From CAZXFA01 sp964640085 (GTDB lineage: Bacteria; Actinomycetota; UBA4738; HRBIN12): DNA of 15,186 nt. The notes below the pieces were generated by a model, which was given only the letters and a program-made list of their open reading frames with translations, had not been told where the DNA came from and searched no databases. Below, piece by piece: positions 1 through 6,294 of this stretch. Numbering within the stretch: the first letter of the stretch is position 1; every line of letters begins with the position of its first letter. The stretch lies in contig CAZXFA010000046.1 of assembly GCA_964640085.1 (NCBI GenBank), positions 1 through 15,186 of the forward strand, in the 5' to 3' direction. Both the position numbers and the translations under genes were made by a program.

Positions 1-2
1 TG

Positions 3-137
3 ACCCATGGCGCGGTGATCGCACGGGAGTACGGCCTGCCGGCCGTGGTGGGGGTAGAGCATGCCACCCGGCTGATCCGTGACGGGCAGCGCATCCGGGT
101 GCATGGAACAGCCGGATTCGTCGAGATCCTGCCTTAG
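3..137 (+). CDS. PEP-utilising enzyme, C-terminal phosphohistidine swivel domain (partial)
   Basis: The frame is open from the left edge and closes at TAG 135-137, giving the last 44 residues of a larger protein. It begins THGAVIAREYGLPAVVG and ends with a DGQRIRVHGTAGFVEIL strand. This is the signature of the mobile swivel domain of PEP synthase, pyruvate phosphate dikinase and rifampicin phosphotransferase. In that family the His of the T/S-H-G/A-A/V motif carries the phosphoryl group between the nucleotide and PEP/substrate sites; here it is the second visible residue. The rest of the gene lies outside the window, so I cannot say which of the three enzyme types it is. It converges on the bactofilin gene, with 73 bp between them that show no clear strong terminator. 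Confidence 0.85.
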   Translation, partial: THGAVIAREYGLPAVVGVEHATRLIRDGQRIRVHGTAGFVEILP

Positions 138-210
138 CCCCGTTCGAGCTGTCTGCGTCGCCGCCGCCCTCGGCTGCACCGCAGGCGAGGTGATGCGGGT
201 GCCGGCGCCC

Positions 211-924
211 CTATGACCCCTGAGGCGGGCCCGACGCAGCCGGGACACCCTCGGCGGTCGCGGTCGCCTCCGCTGGCCTGTTCGTCCTGCCGCCCCGTTG
301 GGCCTCCTCGCCCATCACGGAGGTCCCGGTGAACACGGCCCCCTCGGCGATCACCAGGCTCTGTGATGCGATATCACCCTCCACCCGAGCGCGCGGACCG
401 AGCTCCACCCTCCCCCGACCCGCGATGTCACCCATGACCACGCCACCGACGTGCACGTTGCCGGCGCGGATGTTGCCGTCCAGCCTGCTCTCTGCCGGGA
501 GGGATACGTCGCCCTTGGCGGTGATGTCACCTCTCACCTGGCCGGCCAGGACGACGCTGGTGGCCTGGATGTTGGCCTCCACGCGACCCTCGGGGGACAG
601 CGACAACTCCTTCTGGGCGGTGACCTTGCCCCTGACCTGTCCGTCGACCCTCAGGGACCCAGAGGCCGTCACCGTGCCCTCGATCCGTGTGCCGCGACCG
701 ACCACCGAGAGATCGGCCCGGTCATCTGCACGGTCCCTCCGCTCCTTCGTGACCGTGGTCTCGTCCCGGTTCTTGGTGGGGGTGACGGGTGGCGATCGTC
801 CCGTGCCGCCGGCTCCAACCGCCGAAGGGGCTTCGGAGGGTGACCCCGGCACCTCCGGCCCCCCTGAACGGTCCCGATCGGACTCCGGGCCATTCGGTCC
901 TCGGGCATGCCGCCGACGCCTCAC
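211..924 (-). CDS. Bactofilin (polymer-forming cytoskeletal protein)
   Basis: This 237-aa protein has a central region (about residues 70-205) of short beta-strand repeats, with recurring motifs such as LRVDGQVRGKV, VVLAGQVRGDI and RVEGDIASQSLVI. That pattern is the bactofilin beta-helix domain, which self-assembles into filaments in the cytoplasm or at the membrane and acts in cell shape, polarity or wall synthesis. The core is flanked by an Arg/Pro/Gly-rich N-terminal tail of about 68 residues and a low-complexity C-terminus, which is usual for the family although the N-tail is long. The start is GTG at 922-924, preceded by GGAAGGTGG about 4 nt upstream; Val58, near the domain boundary, is GTC and cannot serve as an alternative start. 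No partner gene such as an M23 peptidase is adjacent, so its specific job is open. Confidence 0.85.
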   Translation of the reverse strand: MRRRRHARGPNGPESDRDRSGGPEVPGSPSEAPSAVGAGGTGRSPPVTPTKNRDETTVTKERRDRADDRADLSVVGRGTRIEGTVTASGSLRVDGQVRGKVTAQKELSLSPEGRVEANIQATSVVLAGQVRGDITAKGDVSLPAESRLDGNIRAGNVHVGGVVMGDIAGRGRVELGPRARVEGDIASQSLVIAEGAVFTGTSVMGEEAQRGGRTNRPAEATATAEGVPAASGPPQGS

Positions 925-1059
925 TGGTCCACCTTCCCCCGGATGCGCGCGTTCACGCTGCCGACAAGCCTACGTCATCTGCTCGGGGCGTTGACCGACT
1001 CTTGGTGTCTGCGTGTTGGCGCAGCGGTGTCTGAGCCCGGTCGATCCGAGAAGCAGGTG

Positions 1060-1322
1060 GCAGGCCCACTCCCCCGCAAGAAGGAGCCAACGAAGGATCC
1101 ACATCCAGCAGGCACGCCACGAAGTCCTCGGCCGGATCGGTGGGGAACGACCTTCGTGGACGTGCGCTCGCCCGAGGAGTACCGGGCGGGAGAAGCTGGC
1201 CCCCCATCACCTGCCCAGTAGCAGACGAAGGAGCTGCTCGGCTGTGGCGACGTCAGGGACCGTGAGGGCAGCTGGACCGAGTACGGCTCGCTGGTCTGTG
1301 TTCCGGTGGAGAAGGGCGCTAA
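1060..1322 (+). pseudogene. Thiosulfate sulfurtransferase (rhodanese, CysA/SseA type) remnant, C-terminal domain
   Basis: Three frames together spell a decayed actinobacterial-type thiosulfate sulfurtransferase. About 1091-1150 reads IHIQQARHEVLGRIGGE, then a different frame gives TFVDVRSPEEYRAGE (about 1147-1190), then the first frame returns with KLAPHHLP (about 1193-1216). After that the sequence jumps to KELLG (1228 on) and DREGSWTEYGSLVCVPVEKGA (1261-1320), the normal C-terminal end of the enzyme. A TAA at 1320-1322, one base out of frame, probably marks the old stop. The stretch between the HHLP motif and KELLG is missing; in intact enzymes it holds the active-site Cys loop (CRIGERS-like). 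At least two frameshifts plus the internal deletion make this non-functional. Family identity rests on the joint presence of the DVRSPEEY, KLAPHHLP and GSWTEYGSLV motifs in the right order. Confidence 0.75.
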
Positions 1323-1325
1323 GAC

Positions 1326-1725
1326 CCGGGGGTCCAGCACCCGCTCGTTCTGGGACCACCCGATGGCCCCGTGGTGCTCGTCGCCGACCGACGGTGAAGC
1401 CGGGACCTTGTCGAGCTTGCCGCAGAGTCCCCGATCCGGGACGATGAGCTAGAAGATCCGAGCCGTGCTGGTAACGACTCTCTCGACCAGACCTTTCGAC
1501 CCCACAGGCGTTCGTGTTCCCCACAACGTCGGCACGTGAGATGCCGCGGTGCCGGTGGCGCAGGAGCGGCGAGGCTCCCGGGCCATCGGTTGTTGTGGGA
1601 CCGGTGCACGCGCCACGCGGGCAGACGATCCTGTTCCCTTCGGGCAACGGCGCGCGTGGAGACCAAGCCGGCCTTGCCTCCGGTCCCCAGGCGCCCCCAC
1701 GTCGTATGCGCGCTGGGTGGCGCGC
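1326..1725. other. 400-bp stretch with no recognisable gene
   Basis: This lies between the sulfurtransferase remnant and the 3' end of the protease remnant. Several frames stay open on both strands, as expected at this GC content, but none shows a conserved motif, a plausible ribosome binding site or a domain I recognise. The frame of the sulfurtransferase remnant runs on without homology to a TAG at 1450-1452. The 135 bp at 925-1059, upstream of that remnant, and 2065-2283 are equally empty apart from the upstream region of the bactofilin gene. I see no repeats or RNA genes here. Confidence 0.5.
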
Positions 1726-2064
1726 TCAGGGGGTGATGCCGAAGGTCGCGAGGAACGCGAGGTCGTCTGGCTGGTCGAGCCGGTAGGCGCCGCCACACCC
1801 GGGCAGGTCGAGCTGAACCCGAACGACGTCACCGCGACGACCAGGTTCGAGTCGGCGTCGTCGAACGCGGGGCCACCAGAATCGCCGAAGCACGTCCCGC
1901 CCGGATGCGGCTTGCACTGTTGTTCGACGGGAGGACGAAAGTGCCCTCGGGAGAGGCCTTCAGCGTGCCGAGCTTCACGAGCCCCTTCAGACGACATCGG
2001 CGCCCTCGGCCGTGAACGGGCCGCTCTTCGTCAGGCCGTAGCCCACGACCTCGAACCGATTCAG
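1726..2064 (-). pseudogene. Trypsin-like serine protease (peptidase S1) remnant, C-terminal half
   Basis: Read on the minus strand, the pieces appear in family order but in different frames. FEVVGYGLTKSGPFTAEGAD (about 2055-1993) ends at a stop at 1987-1989. KGLVKLGTLKASPEGTFVLP follows in a second frame, then PHPGGTCFGDSGGPAFDD and LVVAVTSFGFSSTCPG in a third, and YRLDQPDDLAFLATFGITP in a fourth, ending at the TGA at 1726-1728. GDSGGP carries the catalytic Ser of S1 peptidases. The N-terminal half with the catalytic His (TAAHC) and Asp is not found upstream to 2283. At least three frameshifts and loss of the N-half mean it cannot make an active protease. Intact relatives are secreted, but no signal peptide remains. 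Confidence 0.75.
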
Positions 2065-2283
2065 AGGTTTGTGTGCCCTTCAGGCTGCTGTTCATCGCCG
2101 CCGCCCAGTGGGACGCCGCGCGCTCCAGAATCTGGACGACCGGCTCGATGGGGGGTGGACGAGGAGGACGGCTGACTAGTTGCTCCTGACTGCGGCTTCT
2201 TCGATGTCATCTCTGAGGAGGCCCGGGATCCCAGCAGGTCGCGTCGGCATGCGCCGACCGCGGGGGTGGAGCCGCGGAGCCGG

Positions 2284-3231
2284 TCAGGTGATCGCGATGG
2301 CGAACTTTCCTCGCGAGGAGCGGGAGCCGACCAGGCCGAGAGCCTCAGGGAGCTGGTCGAACGTGTACGTCTTGGTGATGGGCACCTGGAGTTCCCCCTC
2401 GGCGGCCATCTGCAGCAATCCGCCGAAGGGGCTCGGGTCGGCGCCCCAGAACACGTTCGACGCGCTGATCCCGCGTTTGGCGAGCGCCTCCCCATCGGCC
2501 GCGCCGGTTGTGGTCGCGACCTTGCCGCCGTCCTTGACGAGCTTGGCGAGAGCAGCGTGCACGTCCCCGCGATTCACGGCGTCTATCAACGCGTCGACAC
2601 CGTCCGGGTGCGCGGCGCGCACCGCTGAGAGAACGTCGCCCGTGTAGTCGATCACCTCGGTCGCGCCCAGGCCACGGATCCACGCCTCGTCCTGGAGCAA
2701 CGCGGTCGCGAGCACCGTCGCCCCTCGCGTCGCCGCGAGCTGAACCGTGTAGGTGCCCACACCACCAGTCGCGCCGGCCACCAACACGACCGAGCCCTCC
2801 CTCACCTCGACCGCGTCGACCGCCACGAGCGCTGTGAGCGCCGCGAGCCCAACCGAACCGGCCTGCTCGAAGCTGAGGCTCGCCGGCTTGGGCTCGATGA
2901 AGCCCTCGGCGGGGACCACCAGGGACTCGGCGAACGAGCCGATCGAGAGCACCTGCTCGGGCGGGGCGATCCCCGCCACCTCGTCGCCGAGGGTGAAGCG
3001 CGTGACACCCTCGCCGACCGCCTCCACCACCCCGGCGTAGTCCTTGCCGGTCACCACCGGATAGCGATGCTCCATCGTGCCCCTGGCCGTACCCGAGGCG
3101 ACGAACACGTCCCACCCGTTCACCGACGACGCACGAACGCGGACCCGGACCTCGCCCGGACCCGGCTCCGGCACCGGGATCTCCAAGAACGTGGCCCTCG
3201 ATCCCTCCTCTGGTAGCCCAAACGCCTTCAT
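2284..3231 (-). CDS. Zinc-independent medium-chain dehydrogenase, NADPH:quinone oxidoreductase family
   Basis: This 315-aa protein has the usual length and layout of the quinone oxidoreductase branch of the MDR superfamily. An N-terminal GroES-like domain carries ASSVNGWD (residues 35-41) and TGKDYAGVV (61-69). A Rossmann domain follows with the nucleotide-binding VAGATGGVGTYTVQLA (151-166) and a terminal RGKFAI strand. The catalytic and structural zinc ligands of true alcohol dehydrogenases are absent, so NAD(P)H-dependent reduction of a quinone or enone is the likely reaction; the substrate is unknown. The start is ATG at 3229-3231, chosen because GGAGGAGGG lies about 4-5 nt upstream and the family motif begins there. 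The open frame continues upstream to 3663 into an unrelated ATPase fragment, which would inflate the call to 459 aa if the longest frame were taken. Confidence 0.9.
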   Translation of the reverse strand: MKAFGLPEEGSRATFLEIPVPEPGPGEVRVRVRASSVNGWDVFVASGTARGTMEHRYPVVTGKDYAGVVEAVGEGVTRFTLGDEVAGIAPPEQVLSIGSFAESLVVPAEGFIEPKPASLSFEQAGSVGLAALTALVAVDAVEVREGSVVLVAGATGGVGTYTVQLAATRGATVLATALLQDEAWIRGLGATEVIDYTGDVLSAVRAAHPDGVDALIDAVNRGDVHAALAKLVKDGGKVATTTGAADGEALAKRGISASNVFWGADPSPFGGLLQMAAEGELQVPITKTYTFDQLPEALGLVGSRSSRGKFAIAIT

Positions 3232-3342
3232 GGTGCCCTCCTCCACACGGACGACGACCGTCGAACGATGGGCACAACCGGCCCCATGCGGCGACCATTC
3301 CCAGACGTCATCCCTGAAGCACGGGCTGCCCGATCGAGCTCT

Positions 3343-3516
3343 TCGTACCCCAACTCCTGTGTCAGCGATGCCAAGGCTCACGTACTCATCCCGTTTCTTA
3401 CTTCCTTGGTGGCGTTGTGCGCACACCACCGCACCGCGGGACAAGCTGTGTTCGAGCGTGTTCCGCACCATCTCGCTCATCGCATACAAGACGGACTCCG
3501 CCGCCCGCCAAGCCCG
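3343..3516 (-). pseudogene. GHKL/histidine-kinase-type ATPase domain fragment
   Basis: On the minus strand this stretch reads YAMSEMVRNTLEHS, then GAVVCAQ and YVSLGIADTGVGVRR. The first block is the N-box (E-x-x-x-N) and the second, with D-x-G-x-G, is the G1 box of HATPase_c domains. The spacing of about 30 residues resembles stand-alone ATP-binding proteins of the anti-sigma/STAS-regulator kind rather than full sensor kinases. Nothing before about 3516 or after 3343 continues the domain: the G2 box and lid are missing, and the frame drifts into unrelated sequence and then into the dehydrogenase. I read it as a truncated remnant. It is in frame with the downstream dehydrogenase by chance, not as a real fusion. 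Confidence 0.6.
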
Positions 3517-3602
3517 GTCTTGTGCTGCGTGCGGTCCGTTGTTTGTCTGATGCACGCGAACCGGAGCCTGCCGCGCGCCGAGTTGGGGCCCCCGAACGTC
3601 AG

Positions 3603-3684
3603 ATGAGCTTCGCGACAGAAGCACGTTGCCATCCTCGAGCGGGCCGGCCTCGTCAGCAAGCATCGCCTGGCCAGCTGTAGGTGA
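3603..3684 (+). pseudogene. ArsR-family HTH regulator fragment
   Basis: ATGAGCTTCGCGACA encodes MSFAT, and after a shift of frame the next bases encode HVAILERAGLVSKHR before a TGA at 3682-3684. MSFA-x-x-QKHVAVLERAGLV is the recognition-helix and wing entry of ArsR-type regulators, commonly those paired with SRPBCC (AHSA1-like) proteins. Restoring two bases after 3617 would bring the two halves into one frame. Only this HTH piece, perhaps extended back to about 3565 (RAEL), is recognisable, and no SRPBCC partner follows. It is too short and broken to function. Confidence 0.5.
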
Positions 3685-3885
3685 CCGCTCGTCGCCCTGC
3701 CACCGAAAGCGCCACCGCCCCCCACCTTGCGATGCCGCGAAGCGAGGGCCAGGGTGAGGCCTTCGAGGACATGCTCAGGCGAGGCGCGGTCTTCGAGGAC
3801 CATGGGATGCAACTCGGCGTATTGACGCCCGGAGCACCACATGGTTGGGTCGTCTACATAGCCGAGTCGAGGGAGGCGAGGCAAG

Positions 3886-4350
3886 ATGGGCCGAAGAGTC
3901 GCGCTGCTCGCGTGCCTGGCGGGATTGGTCGTCGCCCTCTCTGCTCCGGCGGCAGCCGCCCAAGCGAACGCCTTCACCGAGACGGTGCAGGGATTCACGG
4001 AGACCTTCTCGGACGTGAACCCGTGCACCGGCGATCCGGGAGAGCTCACCGTCACCTACAACGGGGTGTTCCACGTCACGGAGGATCCCAACGGCGGGTT
4101 TCATGTGACCGGGACCCAGACCGGGATGTTCTCGTTCGTGCCCGATGATGGCGGTCTGCCGTCCTACACGGGTCGATTCACGGTGTGGTTCGGTGGGAAC
4201 ATCGGTTCGAACGGTGAGGGCTTCTGGGTGACCTTCCGCGTCAAGGGTTCCGGGTCCGACGGCTCCGAGCTGGTGTTCAACTCGGTCGAGCAGATTCACT
4301 TCTCGAACGGCGAACTCCACGTCGAGTTCTTCATGGGGAACTGTCGCTGA
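3886..4350 (+). CDS. Secreted protein of unknown function
   Basis: This 154-aa protein has a classic Sec signal peptide: Arg-Arg at 3-4, a hydrophobic core ALLACLAGLVVALSA, and a likely cleavage after Ala about 25 in PAAAAQA. The mature part is about 125 residues rich in Thr, Gly, Phe and Asn, with alternating patterns such as FTETFSDVNPC, GVFHVT and GRFTVWFGGN that suggest an all-beta fold. The only two mature cysteines, at 47 and 153 near the two ends, could form a disulfide. The start is ATG at 3886 with GAGGGAGGCGAGG shortly upstream. The gene appears intact, unlike most of its neighbours. I do not recognise the family with confidence; similar small secreted beta proteins are common as hypothetical proteins in actinobacteria. 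Confidence 0.75.
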   Translation: MGRRVALLACLAGLVVALSAPAAAAQANAFTETVQGFTETFSDVNPCTGDPGELTVTYNGVFHVTEDPNGGFHVTGTQTGMFSFVPDDGGLPSYTGRFTVWFGGNIGSNGEGFWVTFRVKGSGSDGSELVFNSVEQIHFSNGELHVEFFMGNCR

Positions 4351-4360
4351 GGGGAACCTG

Positions 4361-4611
4361 AGGAGCGGATCGCCTCGCGCAGCGCCCGCAGGCGGGCGGC
4401 AGCGTCCTCGTCGACGTGGGTGTCCGGTGGCACGAGCCGCTCGGCGACCAGCCAGCGCCGAGCCTTCGCCGCCGTTTTCCAGGCGGTCCCAGGCGGCCGG
4501 GAGCTCGGGGTTCCAGGTGTTGACGAACCGCTGGAGCAGCTCGAGACGCCCGGGTGCCTTGGGCCGCCCACCGGGCTCGATCTGCTCGCCGACCCGTCGT
4601 TTGTCGCGCAC
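4361..4611 (-). pseudogene. ABATE/CGNR zinc-finger regulator remnant (N-terminal domain)
   Basis: The minus strand from a GTG at 4609-4611 reads APGRLELLQRFVNTWNPE, the start of the ABATE domain (putative stress-induced transcription regulators ending in a CGNR zinc finger). At about 4490 the sense continues in another frame: ARRWLVAERLVPPDTHVDE, then AAARLRALREAIRS. The motifs are in the right order and spacing for that family. The frame then ends in unrelated sequence beside the end of the secreted-protein gene. The DNA-binding CGNR half (C-x2-C ... C-x4-C with CGNR) is missing entirely. One frameshift plus the truncation make it a pseudogene. Confidence 0.65.
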
Positions 4612-4647
4612 GTCTATGCCACGGGCTCATGACGGTCACGCGACAGG

Positions 4648-5370
4648 GTGCGCTTGGGTTGGCGCGGAGGCATCGCGGTCGGTGTCGCGGCTGCTGTCGC
4701 TGCCGGCGTCGTCGTCACCGCCGTGCCGGGATCCGATCCCGAGCGCCGGCCGGCGACAGGGTCACCCACGCCTGACGCCGAGCCTTCCCGGCCGCCGATC
4801 GAGTTCGTGAGGATCGGTGGAGCGCCGGCCACGGTACCTGAGCGGACACTGAACGATCCGACGCTCCTGCCCTACCCGTTCATGTCCCCCACACCTCCGC
4901 CCGAGGTAACCGAGCTCGACGGAACGTATGTGCGAACCCTCACGCTTCGCGAGCTGGGGGGTGCGCGGATCGCGCTTCCCTACCGATGCCTGCGGTGCCC
5001 GCCCTTCCGACTCGACCCAGGGGTCAGCACGCTGGTCCTGTCGCGCGGGGCGTACTACGTCCACCACCACCTCTCGGGGTTCCGGACCCTGGGCAGCTTC
5101 GTCCTGGTCGGCGACCGCTTGGTGCTGTTCAACGACGCCAACTGCCCGCAGAGGCCGGGGACCTATCGCGTCGAGGTGGGCCGGCACGGCCTGCGATTCC
5201 GCCTGATCGAGGACGACTGCGCCTTCAGCAACGAGCGAGCGCTCGACCTCACGTACGGCCATGGACGCGCGTCAGCGCCTGCGTGCGCAGGATCCAGAGC
5301 CTGTGGCCGGGCGAGATCGCCTGCTGAGCCGATGGATCGGTCGACCCGATCGGCGAACAGGATCAGGTGA
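4648..5370 (+). CDS. Membrane-anchored extracytoplasmic protein, lipocalin-like beta domain, frameshifted C-terminus
   Basis: A GTG at 4648 opens a 240-aa frame with a short basic N-terminus, one hydrophobic segment (residues 8-26), a Pro/Thr-rich linker (about 30-85) and a beta-rich domain from LDGTYVRTLTL (90) onward. The pattern GDRLVLFNDANCP, GTYRVEV, LRFRLIEDDC resembles calycin/lipocalin-like ligand-binding domains of extracytoplasmic actinobacterial proteins. At about 5257-5259 the sense leaves the frame: the next frame reads PWTRVSACVRRIQSLWPGEIAC and stops at 5325-5327. This looks like the proper C-terminus, with two further Cys, whereas the literal continuation to 5370 is an Arg/Ser-rich tail. 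Loss of a single base explains it. No strong ribosome binding site precedes the GTG. The function is unknown. Confidence 0.55.
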   Translation: MRLGWRGGIAVGVAAAVAAGVVVTAVPGSDPERRPATGSPTPDAEPSRPPIEFVRIGGAPATVPERTLNDPTLLPYPFMSPTPPPEVTELDGTYVRTLTLRELGGARIALPYRCLRCPPFRLDPGVSTLVLSRGAYYVHHHLSGFRTLGSFVLVGDRLVLFNDANCPQRPGTYRVEVGRHGLRFRLIEDDCAFSNERALDLTYGHGRASAPACAGSRACGRARSPAEPMDRSTRSANRIR

Positions 5371-5417
5371 ACCCGCAAAGGTTAGAGCGCCTCGGGAAAC
5401 CGGCCTATGGTGCGCCG

Positions 5418-5648
5418 CTAGTCAGGTGAAGCAGCATCGCTGGACCGGTTGTTCGCCTCGTCCCCTGGTGAAAACACATCTTCTAGCTTCGCGACGTCGA
5501 AGGCCGACATCACCGTCGCACTGATGCTGAGGAACCCGGCGGCGAACGCCAGGAGGATTGCCCAGGTGAGATCTTCCCTGGTCGGATGCAGCCCGCGGAG
5601 AGCCCACGGGAGCACGATCAGGATCGCGGCCGTGGCCGTGGTCACCAC
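5418..5648 (-). CDS. Possible small two-helix membrane protein
   Basis: From a GTG at 5646-5648 the frame encodes about 76 residues with two hydrophobic stretches, TTATAAILIVLPWALRGL and LTWAILLAFAAGFLSISATV, joined by a short HPTRED loop, and a polar acidic tail ending at TAG 5418-5420. Two adjacent membrane helices with charged flanks argue for real coding rather than a shadow. The start is uncertain: GTG codons at 5648 and 5645 are both possible, and a GAGG lies too close upstream to be a convincing ribosome binding site. The frame stays open to 5990, but that part has no coherent composition and would overlap the arsR control region. I do not recognise the protein. It could also be a fragment of a longer decayed gene. 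Confidence 0.3.
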   Translation of the reverse strand: MVTTATAAILIVLPWALRGLHPTREDLTWAILLAFAAGFLSISATVMSAFDVAKLEDVFSPGDEANNRSSDAASPD

Positions 5649-5913
5649 CTCACGAACACCATCTGAATCCCGCTTGGGAGCACGTGTCCTACACGGCTGC
5701 GTTGCAGCCGGCGATTCACGCACCCACCGTGGCAGGTTCAGCGCGCCCCTCCTTGATTCGCGCCTCAGTGAGCCGGCACTCAGTCGCAGCGGGACCTTCG
5801 CGAGCGCCTTGAACCGCCCGTCAAGCCGTACCGGACAGCCTGCCGTCCTGAACAGCGGTGCGAGGACCGCTGGTAGGACCCACCCAGCCACTCCCTGAAC
5901 GAGATCCTCCAGC

Positions 5914-5937
5914 GGTTGGGACCCGATGGTCCCAACC
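5914..5937. promoter_or_regulatory. Perfect 10-bp inverted repeat upstream of arsR-type gene (candidate operator)
   Basis: GGTTGGGACC at 5914-5923 is followed by a 4-nt CGAT spacer and its exact reverse complement GGTCCCAACC at 5928-5937. It lies 54 bp before the regulator's GTG. ArsR/SmtB repressors bind inverted repeats near their own promoters, so this is the best operator candidate. No T-run follows on either side, which argues against a terminator. The 343 bp between the small membrane frame and the regulator hold nothing else I can name. Confidence 0.45.
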
Positions 5938-5979
5938 GGCCGGGGACCAACGTCGACGGCCGGAGCACCCGGGCCGGCG

Positions 5980-5985
5980 CAGACT
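5980..5985 (+). promoter_or_regulatory. Candidate -10 box for a leaderless arsR-type transcript
   Basis: CAGACT fits the loose NANNNT form of the actinobacterial -10 element and ends 6 nt before the GTG at 5992. There is no Shine-Dalgarno sequence in front of that GTG, so the message may begin at or next to the start codon. No convincing -35 hexamer is visible. Confidence 0.25.
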
Positions 5986-5991
5986 GGCACC

Positions 5992-6294
5992 GTGAACCGA
6001 TCAACGATCCTTGAACGATCCGCAGAGGCCGCCGTCCGATTCGGGGCCCTGGCGGACCCGGCGAGGCTCGCGATCCTCGACCAGCTCCGGGACAGCTCTC
6101 GCTGCGTCTGCGAGTTGCGGGAGGATCTCGGCCTGGCCTCGAACCTGCTCTCCTACCACCTGCGGATCTTGCGCGAGGCCGGTCTGGTCTCGGGGACACG
6201 TCGAGGTCGCAGGGTGGAGTACCGGGCACTTCCCGACGCGCTCGATCTGGCGCACCGGGAGCTCGAGGCGCTCACGCCGGAAGCGAGGCCATGA
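5992..6294 (+). CDS. ArsR/SmtB-family metal(loid)-responsive repressor
   Basis: This 100-aa protein is a normal length for ArsR and is a winged-helix dimer throughout: RFGALADPARLAILDQL (about 17-32), recognition helix region LASNLLSYHLRILREAGLV (about 48-66), then the wing RRGRRVEYRAL. Cys38 and Cys40 in SRCVCEL occupy the place of the ELCVCDL metal site in helix alpha3 of arsenite- or cadmium-responsive ArsR proteins. In that family metal or metalloid binding releases DNA and derepresses the operon. The start is taken as GTG 5992 because the homology begins there; an in-frame ATG at 5926 lies inside the inverted repeat. The stop overlaps the permease start (ATGA), so the two are translationally coupled. 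The inducer (As(III), another thiophilic metal, or a reactive sulfur species) cannot be told from sequence. Confidence 0.88.
   Translation: MNRSTILERSAEAAVRFGALADPARLAILDQLRDSSRCVCELREDLGLASNLLSYHLRILREAGLVSGTRRGRRVEYRALPDALDLAHRELEALTPEARP

Noticed and set aside
3681..3884. Plus-strand frame with GAVFEDHGMQLGVLTPGAPHG, reminiscent of a cupin start (VLEPGQP-like motif).
   Set aside because: Only one short motif fits; no cupin His/Glu metal motif follows, and the opposite strand gives an equally plausible-looking peptide. Too weak to call even as a remnant.
5649..5990. Upstream extension of the small two-helix membrane frame, to 190 aa.
   Set aside because: The added part is Arg/Pro/Ser-rich without pattern, covers the palindrome and promoter of the arsR-type gene, and has no ribosome binding site at its GTG.
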